From: Prorocentrum cordatum
Taxonomy: Eukaryota > Sar > Dinophyceae > Prorocentrales > Prorocentraceae
NCBI GenBank assembly: GCA_963575745.1
Contig: CAUYUJ010021037.1
Location: 167,001 to 231,000, forward strand
Direction: 5' to 3'
Length of the DNA stretch: 64,000 nucleotides
The translations under genes and the position numbers were made by a program. The number at the start of each line of letters is the position of its first letter. The first letter of the stretch is position 1. Of this stretch, positions 53,379-63,212 are shown one piece after another. The notes beneath the pieces are model-generated. The model did not search any database. It was given only the letters and a program-made list of their open reading frames with translations, and was not told the DNA's origin.

Positions 53379-54432
53379 TTATCCTGGCGAAGGACCCAAC
53401 CATACGCAAGTGTAAGAACCGCGAGGCAAGTGGGACAAAACAAGGGGAATTCCCAATGGGGCCACGAACCGTGTGAGGGGTGTGCCAAGATGGCGCGGGG
53501 CCGCCATGCGAACCCTGCCACTGGGGCCTTCGGTGGAGTCCTCTATGGGGCCACGAACCATGTGAGGGGTGCGCCAAGATGGCGCGGGGCCGCCATGCGA
53601 ACCCTGCCACTGGGGCCCTCAGTGGAGCTCCCTATGTGGCCACGCACCGTGTGAGGGGTGCGCCAAAATGGCGCGGGGCCGCCATGCGAACCCTGCCACT
53701 GGGACCTTCGGTGGAGCTCCCTATGGGGCCACGAACCGTGTGAGGGGTGCGCCAAAATGAAGCGGGGCCGCCATGCGAACCCTGCCACTGGGGCCTTCGG
53801 TGGAACTCCATATGGGGCCACGAGCCGTGTGAGGGGTGCGCCAAAATGGCGCGGGGCCGCCATGCGAACCCTGCCACTGGGTCCTTCGGTGGAACTCCAT
53901 ATGGGGCCACGAACCATGTGATGGGTGCGCCAAAATGGGGCGGGGCCGTCATGCAAACTCTGCCACTGGGGCCTTCGGTGGAGCTCCTTATGGAGCTCCG
54001 ACCCGTGTGAGGGGTGCGCCAAAACGCAGGGCCGCCATGCGAACCCTGCCACTGGGTCCTTCGGTGGAGCTCCCTGCCTATGGGGCCACGAACCATGTGA
54101 TGGGTGCGCCAAAATGGGGCGGGGCCGCCATGCAAACTCTGCCACTGGGGCCTTCGGTGGAGCTCCCTATGGATCTCCGACCCGTGTGAGGGGTGCGCCA
54201 AAACGCGGGGCCGCCATGCGAACCCTGCCACTGGGTCCTTCCGTGGAGCTCCCTGCTTATGGGGCCACGAAGCGCTGTACTGGGTGGGCGAAACGCAGGG
54301 AGAATGAAGGAGGGTGAGGAGGGAGGAGGGGCAGGAGGAGGGAGGAGGGGGAGGATGGCGGGAAGGAAGGAACGCGGGGCACCGTCTCTTCAAAACGAGG
54401 ACCCAACACCACAAGATGGTTGGGAAAAACTT
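53379..54432 (+). repeat. Composite repeat block R7 (complete)
   Basis: Left end 'atcctggcgaaggacccaac' then 'catacgcaagtgtaagaacc'. About ten units of the 'gcgccaaaatggcgcggggc' then 'cgccatgcgaaccctgcc' type. A GGA-rich tract follows, then the right end 'cggggcaccgtctcttcaaa' with 'acaccacaagatggttggg'. Confidence 0.9.
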
Positions 54433-54739
54433 CTCAGAAGGCCGGAGGACTTCCGAGCCTCGCCACCGAGGTCGCATTTCTAGCGCAACGAAACAAGAGA
54501 GCACTACAGCAGCTATGAAATGGCCAGGGGAAAGCCTCCAGCAAGTGTGGCCGCACATGACCCACGCGCGCCCCTGCCTCGGCATATAACCCCCCTGTGC
54601 CCCACCGCCTTGTGTCCCCCCTGCGTGCCGATATTGGTGCCACCAGTCCTGGCTTATCCGACCCAATCCCGGCCAGCTGGTACCAATCGGGGCCGCAGTG
54701 GAACCAATCCAAGCTGAAAGTATAGACAGCACCACGAGA

Positions 54740-55030
54740 CACCAGACACCAAGCGATCAAACGAACAACCACCGAAGCATCAATCAACCAAGCCACCAAA
54801 CCACCGAACACCAATCAACCAACCACCCAACACACACACACACCAAAACAACAATCACCTGACCAGCAAATAGCCAACCAAAAATAGCAAAACCACGCAA
54901 CGCCGAACACTTAACCAAGGAACACGCACCACCAAACCACCAAACACAAATAGCCCCCAACCCAAATCACCATACCAACAAACAACACGCCACCAAAACG
55001 CCATACACAAGCCCCCCCAACCGGATCGAA
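54740..55030 (+). repeat. A/C-rich low-complexity tract
   Basis: 'ccaccaaaccaccgaacacc'-like units and CACACA. No clear period. Confidence 0.7.
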
Positions 55031-55437
55031 CCGGCACTTACCAAGCACACAGCCCCATACCCACGGAGTAGAAGGTGGAACACAACATAAACATACGACT
55101 TGAAGAGCCCCGAGCGGGTCTCTCGGAGAGGGTGCGCAGGCCCCCATCCATGGAAAGCGGAGAGCGCCAGGGGCGGCGCTGGAGGCGCCGCCACGGAGGG
55201 CCAGCACCGTTCCGAGAAGCCCGCGCGGAGCTGCAGAGGCCTGTGCTCATGCAGCTGCTGCCCCCCTCAGGGGAGGCGCTGAGGGCGGGCGGCGCGGGCG
55301 TCGGCCGCCTCCTCCGAGAGCGCGAGCGCGAGCGCTGGACCGTCACCCAGCTGGTCTGGGGCTGCGCGGCCGTGGGCGCTGGGCCCGCGCAGGCCTGCGG
55401 CTGCGCGGCGCCCGGCGCCTCGGCGGAGGACGCGCTC

Positions 55438-55850
55438 TTCCTCCTCCTCCACCTCCTCCACCTCCTCCACCTCCTCCTCCTCCTCCTGGCCTCCTCCTCC
55501 TCCTCCTGCTCTCCTCCTCCTGGCCTCCTCCTCCTCCTCCTCCTCCTCCTCCTCTTCCTCCTCCTCCTCCTCCTCGTCCTCCTCGTCCGCCTCGTCCGCC
55601 TCCTCCTCTCCTCCTCCTCCTCCTCCTCTTCCTCCTCCTCCTCATCATCATCATCATCATCACCATCCTCCTCCTCCCCGTCCTCTATCCCCCTCCCCCC
55701 TCCTCCTCCTCCTCCTCCCCCTTCTCCCCCTCCTCCTCCTCCTCCTCCTCCTCCTCTCCTCCTCCTCTCCTCCTCCTCTTCCTCGTCCCTCCTCCTCCTC
55801 CTCCTCCTCCTCCTCTCTGGCCTCCTCGCCTGCCTTCCCGCCCGCCCGTC
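55438..55850 (+). repeat. CCT microsatellite
   Basis: About 400 bp of CTC/CCT triplets with a short CAT insert near 55645-55668. Confidence 0.95.
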
Positions 55851-56809
55851 CGCCCGCCTCCCCCCCCCCTTCCCGCCATCCCGCCCACCCCCTCCCGTCT
55901 CTTCTTTGAAGAGAAACCAAGACGAAGGTACCATCGGGCGAAGATGAATCGAGAATCTCAGAGACCTGGCGGCTCTGGAGGATGTCTCAGGCGCCGCGGC
56001 CTTCCCAGAGCATTCCAGAACGTTCCGAGCGCGCTCCCGAACGCTCTGGAACGGATTCACCCTCGTCCTAGCCCCATCCGGCTCTCCCTCTCTCCTCCGC
56101 CGTCCACGGGGGCCGCGATGCGCAACGCGTGCCTATCTTCGCCCCCCCCCTGTCGCGCTCGCGCCGCCGCCCAGCCTGGAGAGGGCCAGCTCTCGGGCCC
56201 AGGCCGCGCCGCCCGACGCGCGGTCACCTTCGTGTCCCTGGGAGCGACCTGGACTGCTGTTGGGCTCTGCGTTTGAATCTGACGAATCGGGTTTGGGGCG
56301 TCGCCATCTCGAGCTGTGTTCGGGCAGAGCGCGTTGCTGTGCCGTCTGGTGCCGAGGTCGCCACCAGTGCGGCCACGGGCGGACAAGCCACGGCCGTAGT
56401 GACAGGCATGGAGCAGCATTACCCCGAGTGAGACAGTATCGCCGCCCAGCCTCGCAGGCACCAGTCCCAGGCAATGGGGGATTGGAGCGGCCAGAAGTGG
56501 GTCAGCCCACGCCGCCGAGACGAGTCCCCAGAGAGGGCCGCAGTGGACGTAGTGCGAGGCGGAGGAGAAGGTGAATTTAGTTGCGTTACCCTCCCCATGG
56601 CGATAGCCACGGACAGCGCCACGAAGGCGCCAGCTCGAAATAGCAGAACCCACTGCGCTGGAGGCCAAAACTTCAAGGCCACGCCCTCATCGTTTCAGGG
56701 TGGTGACGGCATGGCAGAAGTAGAAACAATGCACCCAGCGCGACCCCAATTTGGGGAACGTTTGGGGAACGTTCCCGGAATAAGCAACTCAGAAAATGAA
56801 GCATTGTTT
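55851..56809. other. No gene seen
   Basis: Open frames occur on both strands but none shows a recognisable motif. Confidence 0.4.
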
Positions 56810-57045
56810 TCCGTTGCGGTGCCTTGTTTTGCGTTGTTTGGCATTCGTTCGCATTGCGTTGCACGGGTTCGATGTGTTTTCGTTGATTTGGTGTTGGTAT
56901 GCTGTAGGTTGCGTGGCGTTGCTTAACATTGCGTGGCGTTGCTTGGCCTTGGTTGGCATTGCTTGGCGTTGCGTGCCATTGCTTGGGGCTGTATGACAGT
57001 ACTCGGCATATATAGGCATTGCTTGCCACTGCTTAGCCTAGAATG
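56810..57045 (+). repeat. 'GCATTGCTTGGCGTTGC' minisatellite
   Basis: Repeated GCGTTGCTTGG/GCATTGC units of 5 to 12 bases. Confidence 0.8.
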
Positions 57046-57059
57046 ACCAACTGCTTTAG

Positions 57060-57290
57060 CTGGTTCTAACTATCACAGCATCCAAGTCGGGTTCGATCCA
57101 ACTCTAACAGAACCCGACTGTGGCTGGATCGAACTCTACATGGATCCGACTGAAGATATATCCATCTCAAACAGAATTCTACTATGACTAGTTCCAGCTC
57201 GTATTGATACCGACTAGGGCTCGATCCAGCTCAAATAGCATCATACCTGGGCTCGATCCCGCCCAAAATGGCATCCTACTAAGGCTCGAT
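57060..57290 (+). repeat. ~33-bp degenerate tandem repeat
   Basis: 'ggctcgatccagctcaaata' then 'gcatcatacctg' and related units ('gggttcgatccaactctaac'), about six to seven copies. The 'gggttcgatcc' piece imitates a tRNA T-loop but there is no tRNA. A CGT run (57288-57335) follows. Confidence 0.65.
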
Positions 57291-57786
57291 CGTCGTCGTC
57301 GTCGTCGTTGTCGTCGTCGTCGTCGTTGCCCGACCGCGCCCGCGCTGGCGCTGGCACTCGCCGTCGTCGGTTCCCACTGGGGAGGGAGGCCCAGCCCCCC
57401 CGATTCGAATCCCTCCCCCCTTCAACTCAGGCGAGGGGGGCCCCCCCGTTCGAACCCCCCGCCCTCCCCCTCTTGAGGGGAGCGGGGGGAGGCCCGGTTC
57501 ATCCCCCCTCCCACCCTTGCATTTCAGGGGGGGGCAGTTCGAACCCTCACCCCTCCTTCCCCGCGTCCACAGAACGCGCGCTCTTTCCTCCCTGCTCACC
57601 CCCCAATCAAGGAGGACGATGAGGTCGTGAAGAGCCAGAGGAGACCCCAGAATGGCCAGACAAGACCCCCCCCCCAGAAAGGCCTTTTGAAGGCCAGAGG
57701 AGACCCACAAGGGGATTCAGATACAAGCAGTTGCACTGAAGCGTAGATTCGACCTTGATGTCAATATATTATGGTCGGGATCTTTG

Positions 57787-57945
57787 GCTTAGCGTGTCGC
57801 GGCGGGGGCCAAGGCGACACGCTATGCCTGGCAAGCGGATAGCGTAAAGCTCCGCTCCACGGGGCGGGAGGCTGGAACAAGCGCGGGACGTTGGCGCTTG
57901 GGAATGGGGACGTGGATGGTGTATCGCGCCGCCCGGCGGAGCGCC
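57787..57945 (+). repeat. ~150-bp dispersed repeat with perfect hairpin, copy 2
   Basis: TAGCGTGTCGC (57790-57800) and GCGACACGCTA (57814-57824) form an 11-bp perfect stem with a 13-base loop. The rest follows the order of the 52987 copy. Confidence 0.7.
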
Positions 57946-58329
57946 ACATCGAACCCAGCATCTCGAACCTGCCCCCCATTCATGCTGGCTGGAACATATG
58001 CTGGACTACCTCAGATCCCCCCTCTGGCTCTAAAGCCAAAGCTCCTGACCGTAGCCTGACCGTAGGGGGAGCTGGCAAAGAAGCACTTGGGCGTTGCTTG
58101 ATGGGGGGTGATAAATGCGGGGCCGGGAGGGGGGGGGGGGGAACGTGCACCTTTCGTATCCCTCTTGGGCCACAGGGGGCCCCTTAGGCCCCTCCAGGGC
58201 GCAAAAGGCGTGCCCTCTTTCTTCACCTACCCATTCTTCGCCCCACCCCATGACGCCACGCCCGAAACACCACGCCTGAAATCGGGTCGGGTGACTGGGG
58301 AAACCAACAGGTACCTATGCCACTACTCC

Positions 58330-58420
58330 GCGGACCTCTCCTGGGGTGCGTTCTGACCAGGATTTCGGGGCGAATCCAGCGGTGGCGACGAGGGCTGCCC
58401 AGGAGGCCCAAGAAAGGGAA
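58330..58420 (+). repeat. Duplicated segment, copy 1
   Basis: 'ctcctggggtgcgttctgac', 'cgaatccagcggtggcgacg' and 'agggctgcccaggaggccc' recur in order at 59108-59200, about 780 bp downstream. Confidence 0.65.
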
Positions 58421-58598
58421 AACAGGGGAAAGGTACAGACATGGGTACCTTTGCCCCCTCTGAGTGACGGGAGCGAATGCAACATCGAGGCAAGAAGCCG
58501 GGAGCCTGCACGGACACCTCCTCGGTCTGGGCGGGCGCGACGGCCTCGGGAGGCGGAGCCTCCTTCTTGAGCACCGTGACCTTAGAAGACAAAGAAAT

Positions 58599-58765
58599 GC
58601 CATAAACAAAAACTTTTGGCGCTCCGCGCAAATTTCTTGGATCTGCTAGACCACCCTCCCTGGCGCGCGGAGCGCGCCAGGGGCGGCGCCGGAGGCGCCG
58701 CTATGGGGGCCCCACCGCAGATCCAAGAAATTGGCGCGGAGCGCCAAAAGTTAATGTTTATGGCG
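58599..58765. mobile_element. Foldback/MITE element A, best copy
   Basis: Left arm 58599-58646 (gccataaac, aacttttggcgctccgcgc, aatttcttggatctgc) and right arm 58717-58765 are reverse complements, with 35 of 36 matching bases in the inner part and further matches out to 'gccataaac'. The loop holds nested palindromes 'ggcgcgcggagcgcgcc' and 'ggcgccggaggcgcc'. Total about 167 bp, no ORF. Diverged copies lie at 16661 and 60521. Confidence 0.8.
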
Positions 58766-59107
58766 TTTTTTCTTCTTCGAGACCTGCCCCAGCTTCGCGG
58801 GCTCGACCTTCTCCTTGAGGCTCTCGTTCAGAGTCTCCAGCGGCCTTGCAATCGTTTTCTTGTGCATTGTTTTGCCGATCGGCGCGGGCCCTCGCTCCCC
58901 CCTCCCCCCCCCGTGGAGTAGATCTTGGCTGTTGTTGGCGCCTACTTCAGGCAGGTGGAGTCTCCTCCACAGGACGCACCGTTGCAAACAGTCGCATTAA
59001 GCAGAGGTCCGGAGCCAGACACCCCTCCTTCACCCCTGCCCCTTCCGCCCAATGTCGAAACGCCGAAAAAGAAAACTTGCACCTTGGAAAAGGTACGGAT
59101 ACCGCCA

Positions 59108-59300
59108 CTCCCTGACCTCTCCCGGGGTGCGTTCTGACCAGAATTTCGGGGCAAATCCAGCGGCGGCGACGAGGGCCTCCCACACCGCCCGAAAAGGGGC
59201 AAACGAGGGAAGGGTAGCGGCATGGACACCTCCCTTTCTCTGAGACAGCCCCCCTCCACCTTCAGCCCAATGTCGAAACGCCGATTAAGAAAACGCTCAC
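59108..59300 (+). repeat. Duplicated segment, copy 2
   Basis: Matches 58330-58420. In addition 'cagcccaatgtcgaaacgcc' near 59259 repeats the block near 59049. Confidence 0.6.
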
Positions 59301-59430
59301 CTTGGCAGATCCGCGATCGTCGGCACTGCAGCCCCCATGGCAGCGCGCCACAGGCGCGCTCGGCGCGCCAGGGAAGGGGGGGGTCGGGCGCCGATGCGCA
59401 GAAGAACAGAAACGGCATGAACACAAATTA

Positions 59431-59609
59431 GTTTCCCCTTGTGGTGCTGGGTCCTCGTTTTGAAGAAACGGTCCCCGCGTTCACTCCTCATCCACCCGCT
59501 GCCCCCTCCCTCCTCCTTGCATCATCATCAGCATCAGCATCATCATCAGCATCATCATCATCATCTGCATCATCAGCATCATCAGCATCATCAGCAGCAT
59601 CAGCAGCAG

Positions 59610-59642
<33 letters not shown>

Positions 59643-59683
59643 CATCCTCATCCTCATCCTCATCCTCATCCTCATCCTCATCC

Positions 59684-59738
<55 letters not shown>

Positions 59739-60395
59739 TGTCTTCATCACACGTTTCGTGGCCCTACAGGGAGCCCCACCGACGACCCAACTGCCAGCGT
59801 TCGCATGCGATCACCGTACTCGTTTTGGCTCACCCCTCACACGCTTCGTGCCTCAATAGGGGAACCCAACCGAAGGCCCAAACGCCAGCGTTCGCATGCG
59901 GCCACCGCACCCATTTTAGCACACCCATCACACGTTTCGTGGCCCCACAGGGAGCCCCACCGAAGGCCCAAAATGCCAGCGTTCGCACGCGGCCACCGCA
60001 CCCACATTGGCACACACCTTCAAACATTTCATGGCCCCACAGGAAGCCCCGCCGAAGGCCCAAATGCCAGCATTCGCATTTGGGCCACCGCACCCATTTT
60101 AGCACACCCATCACACGTGCCGTGGCCCCTTAGGAGCTCCACCGAAGGCCCAAGTGACAGCCCTCGTATGCGGCCATCGCACCCATGTTGGCACACCCCT
60201 CGCACGTTCCGTGGCCCCACAGGGAGCCCCACCGAAGGCCCACATGCCAGCGTTCGCATGCACCCACCACACCTTTTTTGGCACACCCATCACACGTTTT
60301 GTAACCCCATAGGGAGTTCCACCGAATATGGTGCATACAACGACGGTGCTCACAACTGCATATGGTTGGGTCGGTTCTTCTCCAAACTATATGAA
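59431..60395 (-). repeat. Composite repeat block R8 (complete, inverted)
   Basis: Read on the minus strand: left end 'gacccaaccatatgcagttg' (about 60390-60345), seven units ('ttcggtgg.gctcccta..ggg', 'acgtgtga.gggtgtgcc'), a (GAT)n tract (59521-59745), and the right end with 'cttcaaaacgaggacccagc' and 'accacaagggg' at about 59470-59431. It is the cleanest single copy of the composite layout, about 960 bp. Confidence 0.9.
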
Positions 60396-60520
60396 AAGCA
60401 ATCCATCAAACATACATATATATAACCCACGTGAAATACGTATATTTCGGTATACGGATATATTGATATATGTGTATATGTATATGTGAATAAATGTGTT
60501 CCCGCTGACTTCTATCATGA

Positions 60521-60675
60521 ACATGAACTTTTGGCGCTCCGCGCGGAGATTTCTTGGGTCTGCGCTGGGCCCTCCTCCATGGCGCGCGGACCGCGCCGGG
60601 GGCGGCGTCGGAGGCGCGGCCAGCGCGGATCCAAGAAGTCCCCGAGCAGCGCCACAAGTCTCTGTTTATGGCGTC
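60521..60675. mobile_element. Foldback element A, diverged copy
   Basis: Left arm 'gaacttttggcgctccgcgc' then 'ttcttgggtctgcgctg'. The right arm in reverse complement is 'cgccataaacagagacttg' then 'tggcgctg' and 'cttcttggatccgcgctg'. The centre is 'ggcgcgcggaccgcgccggg'. Confidence 0.65.
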
Positions 60676-60984
60676 TTCATTTCCTCGAGATCCAAAAAGA
60701 CCGCGCGGACCCCCCGAAGTCTGTGGTTGTGCAGCGCGTCTGCTTTGGCCTCAAGGGCAGCGTCGATCGATCTCCCGACGGGCTCTGCGACAGATGAGCC
60801 TCGTGCACGGTCGCGCGGGCAAGACGACCCGCACCTCGGCCCAACGCCGTGAGCGCAGCAGGAGGCGCTGGCGGCCGCGCGCGGGGCCGCTGGGCCGGCG
60901 GCGCGTCGAAGGAGAAGAACTGCCCCTCCACGCTGGAGGCGAGGAGCCCGCTCTCCGCCTCCGTCGGGGGGGTGCTGGCGGGGG

Positions 60985-61185
60985 CAGATGGCCCAAGCTG
61001 GCTCAAGATGTCTCCCAGGACGCCCAAAGCGGCCCCAAGACGGCTCCAAGACGGCCCGAGATGGCCACGGAGCCTCCCAAGCCTCCCTCGCTGTTTGACT
61101 ATGCGTGTCTCTTCCTCTCTCCCCCTTTTCAACTCTCATGAGCATCGTTTCTGGATGGGTTGGTGGGGATACGGAGAGCGTCAAT
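60985..61185 (+). repeat. Duplicated segment with 'GGCCCAAGA' repeats, copy 1
   Basis: 'ggctcaagatgtctccc', 'gacggctccaagacgg' and 'caactctcatgagcatcgtt' then 'tctggatgggttggtgggg'. The same order recurs at 61625-61800. Confidence 0.6.
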
Positions 61186-61464
61186 AATCATCTGCTATCA
61201 TGTTGTTCCGGACCCTGCCGCGGAAATCCCACCAGCCGTTTGGGCGACAAGTGGTCTAAGGAGGGTCTCTTTCCTATTCTACGAACCCTCTTCCCTTCGG
61301 GGAAGGGAGCCCCCCCCTTCCCCTCCCTAAGGTTTTTGTTGGGGGGATCGCGAGGTGTCGGGGGCTCCTTCTTCGGCCATTGGGAGGCCATGTTCTGCCA
61401 CCCCTCACGAGGATCGTGGCCCCGGAGGGGGTGACCTAAAACGAGTCCCCCCCCCCTGTTGACT

Positions 61465-61800
61465 GACCGCCTCCAAGACGGCCCCAAGAGGACCTCCAGG
61501 GCTCCCCAGAGGCCCCCAAAAGGGTTCCAGTAGCGCCCCAAGAAGGCCCAAGAGGGCTCCAAGAGGCCCCCGGAAGACCTCCAAGAGCCCCCCGAATGGC
61601 CCCCAAGCGGCCTCAGAGAGCCCACGATGACTTCTAAGATGGCTCACGATGGTCCAAGTTGGCTCAAGATGGTCCCAAGATGCCCCAAGAGGCCCCCAGA
61701 CCGCTTCAAGACGGCTCAAGATGGTTCTTCCTTTCTCCCCCCGTCAGCTCTCATGGGCATCGTTCCTGGATGGGCCGGTGGGGGTACTTTTTTTTCGACG
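61465..61800 (+). repeat. 'GGCCCAAGA' repeat and duplicated segment, copy 2
   Basis: Degenerate 'ccaagaggcccccaaga' units to about 61720, then 'cagctctcatgggcatcgtt' and 'cctggatgggccggtggggg'. Confidence 0.6.
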
Positions 61801-61892
61801 CGGGCGCAAGCGGAAGCGCAGACGCCGAGTTGAAAGGTCCGGGCCACGGGCCTAGCAAATTACTGGTGGGGATACGCGAAGCGCCAAGCATT
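61780..61892 (+). repeat. Dispersed repeat, copy 2 of the 0.5-kb repeat
   Basis: 'tgggggtactttttttt', 'cgcaagcggaagcgcagacg', 'gtccgggccacgggc' and 'tggggatacgcgaagcg' follow the order seen at 500-690. Confidence 0.6.
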
Positions 61893-62164
61893 TCGGAAAC
61901 ATACACATGCGCAATCATGTTAGCCAGCGTGGACCCCCAAAAAATAGGTTTTTGCAGTCTATGCGGTACACTCTATACAGGGCAACGTCTGCTATGCATC
62001 CTATGAAGTGCAATCAACCACTTGCCGAACTTGAAGTTGACAACTCCACTGCTCGCGCAGTCATCCGACCCACCCACCCGCAACTTGTTTTGCAAAACCC
62101 ATGCGGGACCGAGCACAGATATCGCTCCGGGGTCGTCTTGGAGCCCTCGAGGGCGTCTCAAGAG

Positions 62165-62216
62165 CGCCCCAAGACTGCTGCTACTATTACTACTACGACG
62201 ACTACGACTACTACTT

Positions 62217-62257
<41 letters not shown>

Positions 62258-62374
62258 GCGACTACTACTACTACTACTACTACCACTATTACTACGACGA
62301 CGACGACGACGACGACGACTACTACTACTACTACTACTACTACTGCTACGACTACTACTACTGCTACTGCTACG

Positions 62375-62406
<32 letters not shown>

Positions 62407-62431
62407 GGGTACTACTACTACTACTACTACT

Positions 62432-62478
<47 letters not shown>

Positions 62479-62502
62479 TACTACTACTACTACTACCACT
62501 AG

Positions 62503-62579
<77 letters not shown>

Positions 62580-62594
62580 CCACCACCACCACGG

Positions 62595-62640
<46 letters not shown>

Positions 62641-62765
62641 GACTGCTACTGCTACTGCTACTACTACTACTACCTCTACTACCTCTACTACTACTACTAC
62701 TACTACTACTAATAATAATAATAATGATGATACTAATACTATTACTCCTCCTACTGTTCCTACTA
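62165..62765 (+). repeat. 600-bp CTA/CGA/TAG trinucleotide tract
   Basis: Triplets stay in register while the unit changes in blocks: mostly CTA, with CGA blocks near 62304-62325 and 62432-62478, a TAG block near 62533-62577, CAC near 62580-62592 and AAT near 62710-62725. PolyThr/Tyr/Leu/Val frames are artefacts. Confidence 0.95.
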
Positions 62766-62770
62766 CTACC

Positions 62771-63212
62771 ATTCCGACTAAAAATTAAAGCATGTACGAC
62801 TAGTACGACTACTAGTGTTATTACTCCTACCGCGACCCGTGCGGTGCAGGCTATGTTGTGCGCGTCCGCGACGACGGCGATGACGGCAGCGACGGTGCGG
62901 CGACGGCGGCGGCGACGGTCTTCGACGGGCGGCACGGACGGCGACGGCCGCCCTTAGTCCCGAGACGAAAAGCGGCGACGGCCAGCGACGGGCGGCACCG
63001 CCAGCAAAAGCCGCCCTTGGCCCCAAGATCTTTCAGCCAAGTAAGAACCCTTAAGTACAAGCACTGCTGGGGGCAGAAAAATGAAGTATAATCCAGAATG
63101 GTAAGATAGGGATAGGTAGGGTAAAGCAAAAAAAAACCAAGTTACGTAAAGCCGGGGATAACAAAGTTAGGTAAACGTTTGTGAAGTAGCGTAAAGGGAA
63201 CGCGACGATAAC
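62771..63212. other. No gene seen
   Basis: A GAC-rich part (62870-62945) and an A-rich 'ggtaagatagggataggtag' part. Nothing recognised. Confidence 0.45.

Noticed and set aside
53660-53690. 'GCGCCAAAATGGCGC' in the 53-kb repeat units, similar to part of the SL
   Set aside because: It is a short palindrome inside a repeat unit and lacks the outer parts of the leader; other block variants lose the similarity.
57060-57545. tRNA-like T-loops (GGTTCGATCC, GTTCGAACCC)
   Set aside because: No acceptor, D or anticodon stems can be formed around them; the first is part of a tandem repeat, the others lie in C-runs that cannot pair as a T-stem.
60735-60760. SL-like 'gctttggcctcaag' on the plus strand
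   Set aside because: Needs two or more indels to align and no ORF or insertion border follows.
62022-62957. PolyThr, polyLeu, polyTyr and polyVal ORFs of up to 320 codons
   Set aside because: Translations of the CTA/CGA tract.
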